Shown here: one piece after another, positions 21,225-31,019 of the stretch
Layout of the letters: every line of letters begins with the position of its first letter
How positions within the stretch are numbered: the stretch's first letter is position 1
Assembly (NCBI GenBank): GCA_950022655.1
Contig: OX465583.1
Location: 67,755,652 to 67,819,651 of the forward strand
Origin: Alentia gelatinosa
Lineage: Eukaryota; Annelida; Polychaeta; Phyllodocida; Polynoidae
Length of the DNA: 64,000 bases
Direction: 5' to 3'
Program-made: the position numbers and the translations under genes
Notes under the pieces: model-generated
Databases searched by the model: none
Told to the model about the DNA's origin: nothing
Seen by the model: the letters and a program-made list of their open reading frames with translations, nothing else

Positions 21225-22604
21225 TCATGGCATGTTCATATATTTGAGTTCCTTGACACAGTTCTTCCTGTCGAGTGAGTTGCTCATGGAGCAGACATGG
21301 TCTCTCCAGTTACGACTCAGACCTGGGTCCGGAGCACGAAACACCCCCATGAACTCCGACGCTTTGAACATATTATGAAGGTCCCTGGCAGAACTGGGCA
21401 AATTATCGAACATCTGAATGTCCTCATTGTAGGCACAGAAGGAGGTGAAATCTGAGTTGGCCCAGTAACCTTCACCCCCAGAGTCTACCCCAGGAGGGGG
21501 GTCTTCCTCCAGGGCTGTATGCTGACCATACCTCTGGAAGACCACTGGGAAGTAAGCCCTCTTCATGGAGAGTGTGTTAAGCTGGCAGCGACTGAGGAAA
21601 TCCTCTGTGAAGCCAACATCAGGGGGTAAGAAAGCCAGTAGGTCATCTTTATTAAATGCTGAATCAGCCATCTGCACTGTCCTGGCCAGAGTAGGGCTCT
21701 CTCCCTGCACCTCCATGACCTGACTCTGCATCCCTGGATGACGTGCCTCCAGGGGGGACAGAGCATGGGTCACGTAGCGACTCACCAGACCTCGACTCCC
21801 CTCCTTGGAATTGGAGAATATGATGATGAGGAGCGTGCAGCGATCAGGAGGACCCTTGTTGTTGAGACACACACGCTCGTAGTTGTTCAGGAATCTGGAC
21901 AGGGACCCTGTCGTGCCGTGTATGGGCACGATGAAGTTAATGGTCCTTACTGCCTGGATCTCCTTGGAATCCATCTCTAATTTGTCATACGGATGGAGGA
22001 CGGTCACCTGGTAGACTTTCTCCCTTGGTGGCCTCTTTCGATGCCCAATGGCAGGGTTGTGCGTTATAGTCTGTATGAAGTAGAACTGGTACTCCACTCC
22101 CACATTGGGCTTGGTCACCTTATAGCTGAATGACTCCAGTCCCTCAGGGTTCACATCAATGGAGCTTTTAGCCAACTCCAGCGCGGCTCTGTAGGGAGAG
22201 GACACCTCTTTACCAACATCCTGCTTCTTTACTTTACAAGTCTCCAGGTACAGATTCCCCGAGTTGTCGATGAACTGGTAGAAAGGCTCAGTGGTTTTAT
22301 TCAGGAGCGCGTCCGAACCAAAGATGGCCGTCTCTTGAACGCGCAGAAGACTTTTGTCTCGTTTCGGTCTGACCGATCTGCGCGTGCGCGTCAGCTCCTG
22401 GCCCAGACGCTGGATCTCCTGCTGGGTCCTGGCGATCTTCACTCTGGTGAAGTGGAGGTGCAGCCTGTAGAAGTCACGTGTGTAGGGTAAGGTGCCGATG
22501 AACACTGATTGGTCAGATAGCTGAGGAGTGACGTCAGCGCCACCTACCAGCTGACCCACGTCCACGTGACCTCCCAGGGCAGTCACGTGGAAGTCTGGCG
22601 CGAT
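21225..22604 (-). CDS. CHPF: CHPF-like exon 4 (terminal exon)
   Basis: The exon starts in phase 0 after acceptor TTTCCAG at 22605-22610 (IAPDFHVTALGGHVDVG) and ends at TGA 21227-21225. It encodes residues 310-768: a helical linker (FTRVKIARTQQEIQRLGQEL), then the beta-4-GalNAcT-like half. Conserved family features are the Arg-Phe-Leu-x-Asn-x-Glu-x-x-Cys run near 545-555, LSRCQLNT near 646-653 and the C-terminal FRAPDPGLSRNWRDHVC. An acidic, Pro/Gly-rich insert (EEDPPPGVDSGGEGYW) falls where CHPF also has a variable loop. The protein ends in ELKYMNMP, shorter than the vertebrate tail. Confidence 0.95.
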   Translation of the reverse strand: MAPDFHVTALGGHVDVGQLVGGADVTPQLSDQSVFIGTLPYTRDFYRLHLHFTRVKIARTQQEIQRLGQELTRTRRSVRPKRDKSLLRVQETAIFGSDALLNKTTEPFYQFIDNSGNLYLETCKVKKQDVGKEVSSPYRAALELAKSSIDVNPEGLESFSYKVTKPNVGVEYQFYFIQTITHNPAIGHRKRPPREKVYQVTVLHPYDKLEMDSKEIQAVRTINFIVPIHGTTGSLSRFLNNYERVCLNNKGPPDRCTLLIIIFSNSKEGSRGLVSRYVTHALSPLEARHPGMQSQVMEVQGESPTLARTVQMADSAFNKDDLLAFLPPDVGFTEDFLSRCQLNTLSMKRAYFPVVFQRYGQHTALEEDPPPGVDSGGEGYWANSDFTSFCAYNEDIQMFDNLPSSARDLHNMFKASEFMGVFRAPDPGLSRNWRDHVCSMSNSLDRKNCVKELKYMNMP

Positions 22605-25600
22605 CTGGAAACGGAAGAGCGAGATTTGTCAGTTTACTAGCGACTTCGTCGATTTGTATTTGGCTATAACCACCTACCCCCTACCCCCTTTCCCTTACAA
22701 GTTGTGCCCTCTAGCGGGTGAATGGGAAACCATCGTAAAATCGTGGTTATCATTTCATATGACACAGGTGCTTCTTTTTTATGTCGGTGTAAGGGATAAG
22801 TGTCACTTGGCTTCACCTCGATGACAATGACTTGCACATTCAAACTTGAGAAATATTGTTTATTTATACAATCCTCGATCCAGTTCTTTCTAATTTTTGT
22901 TAGAACTCAAAAAGGGGTTCTTGCGGATATCTGTGCTGAAATGCAGAAATATCCTTGGTAACTTTTGTCACTCTAGCAATCATAGTAAATATGCAACTTT
23001 CATAATCTCAACTGTATATTTGGAATATGCGGATGGCCATCGTCTTAATGCGAGATAAAACAGCAATGTCATTATAAACATATTCAATTTGAGTTCTTAT
23101 GAAATATAAATTTGCTTACAGATACATTGTGTAAGCCCAAAATGAAGTTTGCAGTTGAAAATAAAACTTCCATATGCTGAATTATGCGGCACCACTCACC
23201 TTCTTCGATGAGATACATTGAATTCCGAGACATTTTTCAACATTAGAGGTTCCAGAGCATTTATCAAGTCTCGGACAGATGCGCGATAAAGCACGAGAAC
23301 TGACGATAACTCCGGGAGACGCTGAACAGACGCCGTCATGGGCAGATTCCATTTGTCCTGAAAAAGGGCAAGAAAATGATAATGAGTAATTGTTAATTAA
23401 TTATCAATTACTATTATACTCATATTCTACATAGAATATAATCGATGGTTTTGTGGACAGGCGGCCGTAAACCATGAGAGGTTCACAGTAGAGGTCTGCT
23501 GGGGTGAACAGCAATTACCAATCTGTTCACCCTCTTGGTCGCCTTGCCTCCATGTGGTGCAGACTGGATATAGTTGCACACAAGCATAACAAAAGCGACC
23601 GGGGTGGGGAGTTAGCTCAGTGGTAAAGAGCACTGGACTTGTAATCCCAAGGTTGTCGACTTTGTTGATTTGAGTCCAACTGCAGCCACTTTTCTCCTTC
23701 ACCCCCAGCATTGGTAGATTTACTGCTATATCAAAGGCCAATTCTTTCTACTACCATGTCTATGTGTTGTGGGAAGTAAAAGAACTTCAAATCTGTGGTA
23801 TACGGACCATGGTGTACGGACCATGGTATACGGGAAAATAGTCCCTTTGTGCTATAGAGCAAAGAAATAGTCCCTATCATTATACCTTTTAATATGGAAA
23901 TTCCTGGGTTTAATTCATTTGAAAAGATGGATAATAAATGCAACAAACGATGGTCATGTGGACAGGTGGCGCTGTAAACCAATCAAGGTTGACGTTGTAA
24001 TACACTCGCTGGCGCTCATATATTACTACCCGTCAACCACTCCTGGTTTACAGCCTGTCCACAAAACCATCGATTATTGTCTATGCCTATTGAGATTCAT
24101 ATGAAGGGTAGGATAATATGCTAGATATTATCACTTTCTTGTATCAAACATGTCGATGACAGCAGAGTTTTGGAGGATACTTGATGTCGATAGGACACAG
24201 TATCACCCCTCACATAATCGCATCGTGAGCCTCTGTGAGTAGGGACCATCTTGAGTCGCCGCTTTTTTACCCACTTGTATTGTAACACAAGGAGCAGCAT
24301 TGTTCCCATTGACAGGGATGTTTTGATACACACACTGCCGCACTCCATGCTATCGCACATGATATCATGGCCATGCCGATAACGCAGGGAAGAAAATAGA
24401 CGGATATAACAAGCTCCAGCCCATGAGGGATATGTTTACAGCTAGCATGGCCAAAACAAAACAGCTGGCTGCTCCTAGTTTACACCGAGATGCGGTTTCC
24501 CACGCCAATAATGTAAACACAATGATCAAATTCAGAATGCGTGTATGTATTTATACCCGGCATGGCTCCAGTTATATTCGTATGATTAATCTCTTATTTA
24601 ACCCATATTTTATATAGAATCGCTTTTGAATGACATGAAAAAAACTGCGGAATGCAAGAAAATACGAAGACATATGAGAATCAAATATGAGAGGTCAGAT
24701 GTGAGCTTCACAACATGTGCTGTGGTTAACCGCAAAATGACTTCAAGTTTAGCTTCAATAACTGATGAACCTCCATTAATAAATTCTATTTTTATGACTT
24801 CAAGATGGCATGTCACTGGGGGCAGATCTTTTTGTCTGGTATCCTAAACATAAATCAGATATAAGAAGGGCATGAATAGCAAGAAACACAATATGTTACT
24901 ATACATTAATCAGGTATAAAAAGGGCATAAAAAAGAAACACAATGTGTACCCTATACATAAATCAGATGTAAGAAGGAAATAAAAAACAAGAAACACAAT
25001 CTGTAACCTATACATAAATCAGATGTAAGAAGGAAATAAAAAACAAGAAACGCAATCTGTAACCTATACATAAATCAGATATCGAAAGGGCATAAAAACA
25101 CAATGTGTTCCCTATACATAAATCACATATAAGAAAAGCATGAAAAACAAAAATAAGGTATAAAAAGGGCATAAAAAACAAGAAACACAATGTATATCCT
25201 ATACATTAATCATATATAAAAAGGGCATAAAAAAAGAAACACAATAAAAATAGAAAATAGGCTGCATGATTGGCGTTAGACGGCTCAAATACCACTCCAT
25301 TCTACTACGCCAGATAAGGAATCAAGTGGAGCTTGTTCTGTCTGATAAAGCCAGCCCCTCACACTGGTGAGAACCCAGACTTGTGTCGGCTGTGCCCTAT
25401 CTACACGGATGTGAGATGACGGGACGGTTTGCTCGTACCTATAATGAGGTCCTCAGATGGCGACAGGCGGTCGAGCATGCGCAGTAGACCGGAAGTGTGC
25501 ACGTAGGTGGCGTCTCTGACGAGGACGTACCAGAGGAAGTCGTCACGGTGTCGGGAACAGATGTAGCGCAGACTCTCCGTCGTGTGTTTAGGTGTGAACA

Positions 25601-26950
25601 CCTCTCCGGGCGTTACATCTGTGTGGAGCAAACATAAGCAAGGTGAAGATCTGCATGGAGTTGTCCCCCTGCATCAAGATTAACTACCATACAAGGAATA
25701 GAGTAGTCCCAATAGCCAATGACTGCATTCGGAGCAAACCACAACCTTCACCCTGACCTCCTTACATAATATCTATAGCGCCTTGGGACGGTTCTACAGT
25801 CGAGAGTTGACCTAAAATCTAATGGGCCACAACCACTCTCAGATGTGTGAACATAGTTAATGACATGTTTGACATGCCAGCGCCCTAATCAAAGCTCAAT
25901 ACTGTAGAGGAAACCTATGAGAGTTTAGGGTCTGAACTCGTATCCCATCGAATTTCAATCACGCAGTAATTCACAAGGCGAAGCCGCGTGAATTACTACG
26001 TGGTTCAAACGTGGTGATTTGTGCTACCCCTTTACCACGCTGACGTTTACTACCCAAGGTTGACATTTAAACGAATCAGATTGTCGCTGACAAAATTAAT
26101 ATGAGAAGTGCAGTGGGGAGAAAACCTCACTTAAGGGACACCTTGATTAAGGGGACGCCTTGCTTAAGGGGACAGTTATTTCGGTACAAAATGCTTCTAA
26201 ACCCCGGTTAAGGGTATACTTTGGAGGGACACCTTATCAAATCTGACGTGACAGTGTGGGGACAACACCCCAGATTATCTTGATTGCTTGCTTATGGTGT
26301 GTGTACAATATATATGTGAAAAGTTTGTTACAATTTTACGCTTATATAACTGCAGCAGGGACATTCTTCAATGGGGATTTAATGACATTCACTGGGATCA
26401 TGATTTGCACTGGACGAAAACCACCAGTTTATTCATATATACGCCATCGCGTAATTGCATATATCGGCTGTATATTGACACGTTTACATCAGCGTAATGG
26501 CTGTATTTGTCGCAAAACGTATATGAAGAGAAATAGCGTGTGCGTGACATGTATACATACGCAGGTCGTATACATTTTACACGTCTATAGATGAAGGGTA
26601 TACACAACGGAAAATAGGACTTAGAAGGAAACCCACGAAATGAAAATAGCTTGGTCAGTACTCCACCGAGTTTGACTGCAGAGTAATTCACGAAGCGAAG
26701 CTGAGTGAATTACTTTGTGGTCAGACAAGGTGGAGTGCAAACTAAGTTACTTTCATCGAGTGGGTATCTGATTTTATTTCACCCCGTATAACATTGTTTA
26801 TTGATGAATTGAATCACCAAATTAGCCATTGAGTATTGGGTACACGAACCTCACGGCCGTGGAGTACGAGTTCCTAATGTTAAGCCTATGGAGAAAAATA
26901 CCGGGGTGAGATAATACCTTGTATACGCAAAATCATACCTATATAAATGG

Positions 26951-27022
<72 letters not shown>

Positions 27023-27695
27023 GTGGTTTTCGCGCAGTGCTACTAAATCTATTTCTATTTTTTGAAAGTACCATGGTAACCTAAGATGAGAGAAACACCC
27101 ACACACCTTGCAGTCCCACGATCTCCCTCATGTGCTCACGCCTCACCCGGCCGCCCATATCCACGCCCTTATCGTAGAAGAACTGCACCGTGGGCAGCTC
27201 CGACCCCCAGGTCATCCTGACGACGGCCGTCTGGTCAGCGAGGCGTGCCCGGTCAGTGAGCACACCGGCGTACACGAGCCCGCGCCCGGCCGCCGCCTGC
27301 CCGGCCTCCCCTGGCCCCCGCCCGGCCGCCCCGACCCGCCCCGAGCCGGTCAGCGACTCCAGGTGCACCCCGGCCGCCAGCCGCTCCGCCTCGAAGTACT
27401 TGACGACGTGACTGTCTCCATGTGTTTCCCCCTCGGCGGAGTGCAGTTTAAGCCCCAGGTTGTGCACCTCGTAGTCTGAGGGACGGTGGGGACGTGGGAG
27501 GAGGTTGTCCGTGAGCTGCTCGCTCGGGGACCGCGGTGAGCTGCTCCGGGAGGCGGGGGAAGGGCCGCCGAGGTCGGTCAGACCCAGCGTGAGCAGCACG
27601 GCCTGCATGGCGGCCGACGACAGGCAGATCCCGATGAAAACGCCGACCAGGAACTGAGGGCGAGCCGAGGAGACCACGTCCGTGATGAGCGTCAT
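21225..27695 (-). CDS. CHPF: Chondroitin polymerizing factor-like protein (4 exons, join on minus strand)
   Basis: Spliced model: 27695-27107, 25618-25439, 23357-23200, 22604-21225. It gives 2307 nt, or 768 residues plus TGA, and all junction phases agree. The family (CHSY/CHPF, chondroitin N-acetylgalactosaminyltransferase fold) builds chondroitin chains in the Golgi; CHPF works with a catalytic synthase partner. Order: hydrophobic anchor at about residues 15-37 (type II), a low-complexity stem, a beta-3-GT half (TAVVRMTW near 156, WYVLVRDATY 226-235), then a beta-4-GalNAc-transferase half (FIVPIHGTTGSLSRFLNN near 533, FNKDDLLAFLPPDVGFTEDF 626-645, AYFPVVFQRY near 660). Length matches vertebrate CHPF/CHPF2 (about 772-775). 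The DxD sites read RDATY and PPDVGF, as expected for CHPF rather than CHSY1/3. Family membership is strong; CHPF versus CHPF2 cannot be settled because an invertebrate gene may predate that split. No clear poly(A) signal was seen. Confidence 0.93.
22605..23199 (-). other. CHPF-like intron 3
   Basis: 595-bp GT..AG intron. A stretch around 22810-22885 resembles dispersed sequence at 5100-5170, 40780-40850 and 48765-48850 (cttcacctcg...atccaaactcg...atttatac). Nothing else was recognised. Confidence 0.8.
23200..23357 (-). CDS. CHPF: CHPF-like exon 3 (short, cysteine-rich)
   Basis: This exon is too short to stand out as an open reading frame. It has 158 nt between acceptor CCCTTTTTCAG and donor AAG|GTGAGT. 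It completes a Gly codon (g|ga) and ends at a codon boundary, matching exons 2 and 4 exactly. It encodes residues 258-309: QMESAHDGVCSASPGVIVSS, then RALSRICPRLDKC, then VEKCLGIQC. This fits the CHPF segment with C..GFGVLLSR...L...L..C and LGRCI...GVGC. The cysteine spacing and phase make it firm. Confidence 0.9.
23485..23790 (+). mobile_element. tRNA-derived SINE, copy 3, in CHPF-like intron 2
   Basis: 5' module (tctgctggggtgaacagcaa) at 23492-23605, then the best-kept head (gttagctcagtggtaaagag, ttgatttgagtcc), then the body to 'gtgggaagtaaaagaact'. The tail is lost at the junction with the next repeat. Confidence 0.8.
23790..24085 (+). repeat. Composite dispersed repeat within CHPF-like intron 2
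   Basis: The gtatacgg module (two copies of 'gtatacggaccatgg'-like sequence, then 'gggtttaattcatttgaaaa') leads into a hairpin whose arms are 'aaacgatgg..tgtggacagg..gtaaacca' and 'tggtttacagcctgtccaca..ccatcgattattgt'. It abuts the SINE at its left edge. Confidence 0.7.
24846..25245. repeat. About 60-bp AT-rich tandem array in intron 2
   Basis: About seven degenerate copies of a unit with 'tacataaatcagatataaga', 'gggcataaaaa' and 'caagaaacacaat'. Copies differ by small indels, so the array looks old. It is intronic and not coding. Confidence 0.75.
25439..25618 (-). CDS. CHPF: CHPF-like exon 2
   Basis: This exon has 180 nt, preceded by acceptor ...CCACACAG and followed by donor G|GTACGAG. 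Its first two bases complete a split Asp codon (g|at) from exon 1 and its last base starts a Gly codon. It encodes residues 197-257, including TTESLRYICSRHRDDFLWY and LVRDATYVHTSGLLRMLDRL. This lines up with the CHPF segment around 'DDFDWFFLVPD.TYTEAHG'. The acidic cluster seen in catalytic CHSY enzymes is reduced to a single Asp here. Confidence 0.92.
25619..27106 (-). other. CHPF-like intron 1 with microsatellite and hairpins
   Basis: 1488-bp GT..AG intron. It contains small palindromes built on 'gtaattcac..gcgtgaattac' (about 25955-26010 and 26680-26720), three short 'ttaaggggac' repeats (26125-26175) and a TA microsatellite (26949-27017). Confidence 0.75.
26949..27017. repeat. (TA)n microsatellite
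   Basis: An almost pure TA run, interrupted once by 'tgta', within intron 1 close to exon 1. Confidence 0.9.
27107..27695 (-). CDS. CHPF: CHPF-like exon 1 (start codon, membrane anchor, stem)
   Basis: The ATG is at 27695, in ACCATGA context (A at -3). An upstream in-frame GTG at 27719 is less likely. The exon encodes 196 codons plus 1 nt and ends CAAG|GTGTGTG. A hydrophobic segment at residues 15-37 suits a type II Golgi anchor. It is followed by a Ser/Pro/Gly/Ala-rich stem and the start of the glycosyltransferase half (LVYAGVLTDRARLADQTAVV). The exon is visibly GC- and CpG-rich compared with its AT-rich surroundings, so it probably lies in a CpG island near the promoter. A non-coding 5' exon further upstream is possible. 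Confidence 0.88.
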
Positions 27696-27720
27696 GGTGA
27701 GCTGCTCCGAGTCACTCACT

Positions 27721-28570
27721 CACTCACGGCTCGAGCAACTCACACCTGGGACGAATAGAGATGGGGAAAGTCAACATCAATCATCTTACTGTATTTCATT
27801 TTATCGCCTCGTTCATATTACTGCACAATCCAAACTCGATAGCGTATGAGGACACAGACCAAACACTCATTTATTTCTTTATTTTTTTTATATCTTTAGT
27901 TCCTTCTGTAGTAATACAGTTCTTCCATGAATAGTTAAGAAATGATGGTGTCCATATGAGATACAGGAATGAAATTGGCAAAAAATAATGATAATGAATG
28001 GACCTATGGCCGAACATTCTATGGTTACACCATGTTACGGGGGGTGGAATAACTTACGTTTATCACTACAAGGCTTTCTAGGTATCTCGTTTCTCACCAC
28101 ATGTACTGTAAAGGATCAAATAAGACTAACATTATCCACAGGGCTGTAGGGAAAATAGTATGCACAACAATCAGAAACTATTTCTGTAATCTATCATGAC
28201 CATATACCTTGTAAATATGTTTCATGCGTTATCACACCGCATTGTCAAAAAAAAAAAAATCTGGAACTGTAAAACAAATTTTAATCTCGGCACACATTGA
28301 AACCAGTCTTCGGACTGAGTGTTTCCGAGTCAAAATAAATGTTTCAAAAAAAAAAAAAAAAAGGCTGACGTTTACTACCCAAGGTTGATGTTTAGACAAA
28401 TCAGATCGTCTCTTACAAAATTCATATGAAAAGCGCAGTGGGGAGAAAACATAGAGCGCCAAGTTACTCGATAAGTTTGGATCTGGCTTTGTGGGTAAGC
28501 AAATAATGCTATTTATAATTATTAAAGTAGGTATTAAGGTATAGGAATAAGGAAAACAAGTTTCTGGAGA
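27721..28570. other. Upstream flank of the CHPF-like gene
   Basis: Likely promoter or 5' UTR region close to 27720 by position only; no TATA box was identified. Further out are poly(A)/poly(T) runs (28245, 28345) and a reversed piece of the gacaatctgattgg module (28360-28480). Confidence 0.4.
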
Positions 28571-28965
28571 GAAAAGTCAAAGTTACTTGGTAAGGCTTGC
28601 AAAATTTATTGCCTGCAGTCAAGGCCTTGGGCAGTAACTTTTCCGAGCCTTACCTCGTAACTTTGACTTTCTTTCACTGGAACATAGTTTCCCTCTCTTC
28701 TCCATTGTATACAAAGTCCCAATTGAGAATGTATGGGGACTCAGAAAACCAGTACCCATTGTTAAAATACTGTAAGATTCCATAACCATGCTATATAGAT
28801 ACACATCTGTGGTATACAGCCTCAGAGTCATTGTATACGAGAAAATAGTCCCATTGTGCTATAGAGCAAAAAACAGTCCTTAGTGAAATACCCTTTGATA
28901 TGCAAATTTTTTGGTTAAAACTATTCGAGAAGATAGAAAATAAATATGACAAACGATGGTGAGAG
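28571..28965. repeat. Foldback followed by gtatacgg module
   Basis: 28571-28695 is a palindrome (gtcaaagttacttggtaagg...ccttacctcgtaactttgac) of the family at 46126-46283. 28690-28965 is a degenerate gtatacgg module ending 'gacaaacgatgg'. Confidence 0.68.
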
Positions 28966-28971
28966 TTCTGT

Positions 28972-29045
28972 TACTTCCAACACCACAAAGATATAGTGTG
29001 AGAAGGATTGGCCTTTGATATAGCAGTAAATCTACCACTGCTGGG
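28972..29045 (-). mobile_element. SINE body fragment, inverted
   Basis: 'gagaaggattggcctttgat' and 'atagcagtaaatctaccact' match the SINE body in reverse. Confidence 0.7.
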
Positions 29046-29074
29046 GTGGAGGGGGAGATACTTCACGGATCATT

Positions 29075-29287
29075 CTACAGCTCCTCCAGTGAGACCGGGC
29101 CAAGTATCGAGGTCAAGTACCTGCCCTGAGAGGTCTCCAGTGAGAAGTCCCGAACCTCCAGGGTGAGGATATCTGAACTGATACGGACTGATTGTATCGA
29201 CTGGTATAAGCTCTCCCCCATCACTACAGTCCCAGGGTCAGATAAGGGAATTAAATCCTCATTATCTCCTACAGAACCCTCATACAC
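29075..29287 (-). CDS. Hypothetical C-terminal exon, unknown
   Basis: Frame on the minus strand: GDNEDLIPLSDPGTVVMGES, LYQSIQSVRISSDILTLEVR, ending LGPVSLEEL and a stop. Codon composition is gene-like, but there is no good start codon (GTG at 29287) and only weak acceptor candidates upstream. Confidence 0.25.
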   Translation of the reverse strand: MYEGSVGDNEDLIPLSDPGTVVMGESLYQSIQSVRISSDILTLEVRDFSLETSQGRYLTSILGPVSLEEL

Positions 29288-29559
29288 AGCCCCTCAGCAC
29301 TTAGCCACGAAGGACCAGCAATTAACAGGAAAGAATCATAAAATAAATATGAAAATTAGACCGACCAAAACCCCAGAGGTACCGAAATTCTCCTTTATAA
29401 CAGGGAGTAAAATTGTGGGAGAAACTGCAGACTTATGAGGGTAAGACTGGGCGTTGATGTGCTTTTTTCCAACGCAAACCTACTAAGGTTATAAAAACGA
29501 AGAAATTTGCTCGAAGTAACTGCAAACTATCTTGCAAACAGCAAGGGACAACACGCACT

Positions 29560-29725
29560 ACAAAATAAAGATAAAATACATTACATTACATTGAAGATTT
29601 ATAAAAACCGTTAAAAAGCAATGATTGTGAGTTACGATTCAAGGGTCTATCACCATACAACGTCGGTAACCAGCGCACACCGGGACCTGTAAACAGACTG
29701 AATTCTGGGATACCTCAATAGGGTC
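29560..29725 (-). mobile_element. GACCCT MITE, copy 4, partial, inverted
   Basis: 'aagatttataaaaaccgtta' through 'gggatacctcaatagggtc'. It shares the extra internal segment 'gggtctatcaccatacaacg' with the copy at 32487, in reverse. Confidence 0.62.
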
Positions 29726-29726
29726 T

Positions 29727-30161
29727 ATGGACGTTTATTCCCGGCTAAGATTAACACCCATGCTCTACCATCACAGTATCTGGGCTGGAGGTGTCACCAG
29801 GTGCACGTTCGTAAATCCAGTTCCCGGATTTTTTTTCACTGAGACAAGAGATTTGTTTAAGAGAAGGTTTAATTTTAACAATATCAAACATGTGTTGCAG
29901 ATTTTCGAATTCCTACTGGGTGAAGAAAGTATTATGATTTGTTCTGGACAGTGGGAGTATCAGTATAAATTTGGGAACAGTCGAGCCTACTATTTTCCTA
30001 AAGAGAACGGTTTTAAGAACCGGTTCCTCGACAAAGTAAAAACAGAATTCTTCCACATCGTCAAGTTGAGGAATGATATCTTGCAGCAAGCCCAGTCGTG
30101 GATATTTCAATTGATCCTAGATCAGTTAGATGAAGTTACAGTCTTAGATTCGAGGAAGTAG
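29727..30161 (+). CDS. Hypothetical ORF, 144 residues, unknown
   Basis: Contiguous frame with protein-like composition: FFFTETRDLFKRRFNFNNIK, FEFLLGEESIMICSGQWEYQ, FLDKVKTEFFHIVKLRNDIL, ending VTVLDSRK. Its first residues fall just after the end of a GACCCT MITE copy, so the true start may be later or the segment may be an exon. No family recognised. Confidence 0.3.
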   Translation: MDVYSRLRLTPMLYHHSIWAGGVTRCTFVNPVPGFFFTETRDLFKRRFNFNNIKHVLQIFEFLLGEESIMICSGQWEYQYKFGNSRAYYFPKENGFKNRFLDKVKTEFFHIVKLRNDILQQAQSWIFQLILDQLDEVTVLDSRK

Positions 30162-31019
30162 TATAACAATACCCTCCCCTACAACACCCACCTGGGACCT
30201 GTTTCAGTAGTTTCGTGAGATTAGGCCTAGACAAACATCAACAGCGGCACCAACAGTACAAGCAACAGCGGCAAAAAGTCTAGCAAATATCAACGGATCG
30301 AAGCGGGCAGTCTTCTTCATATTTGGAGCGATTATAGGTTATATGTATCCCCTACCCATGTTAAAGTGTCATCACTTAATTCCTAAGGGAAGTGAGTGAA
30401 ATTCCTCGTGTCATCGATTGTAGTCCTGTGATCTGTCCGTATGGTGTCACAGACGCCATCTAGACATGTCACGAAACTACCGAAACAGGTCCCAAGTGAC
30501 TACTAGGTATAGTATTCACCCCTGTTCTCCAGGGACAGGGCCGGGTACACTGGCTAGGCGAGTACTGGCTAGGCGAGTCTTAGGGTAAAACCGGGGGAGA
30601 AATAGGGGTAGTGGGAGGCATATTAACAGTGTCAGACCATGCAGGTAGTATCTAAACGACACCATAATCCTTCTCTCCTCCTAACACAACTCCCCGCACA
30701 ATTCAGACTATAACCCGTGAGTGGGAATACCAGTGGATACCAGCCATGAGAATAATACCAGTGTCAGTGGTGTCAGTGCAGTCGTACCTGACAGTACCTG
30801 GACTCACCTGTGCTTCACAGTGCTGCTGGGTGGCCGTGTGACGGTATGCAGGCAGGACGGTGGACGGTGTCGAGGCCGGCCTCCTTACCTGCTTCTCCCG
30901 GTATCAGGGGCGCCTTGTCCCGGGACGGCAGCTGGGTCAGCCGCGTGCGGTGTGTGGTGAGTGTGTGGTGTGTCTGCGCCGGGTCCCACTTCACAGGGCT
31001 AGACAGGCGCACCTGTGTA
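30162..31019. other. No gene; flank of the minisatellite
   Basis: GC rises after 30780. Frames that run from here into the array (for example 30810-31367) are not supported. 'gtactggctaggcgagt' is duplicated at 30552-30580. Confidence 0.45.

Larger units (their letters stand above)
23358..25438 (-). other. CHPF-like intron 2 with SINE, foldback and tandem array
   Basis: 2081-bp GT..AG intron. From left to right on the plus strand it holds a partial foldback end (23436-23485), a SINE (23485-23790), a long hairpin repeat (23790-24085) and a roughly 60-bp AT-rich tandem array (24846-25245). All repeats lie between intact splice sites. Confidence 0.8.

Noticed and set aside
22586..22586. GTG at 22586 as a translation start of a separate 453-residue protein
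   Set aside because: It is inside exon 4; the frame continues upstream to a good splice acceptor whose phase matches exon 3.
27717..27719. GTG at 27719 as the CHPF-like start
   Set aside because: An ATG in good context lies 24 bp downstream, and GTG starts are rare in animals.
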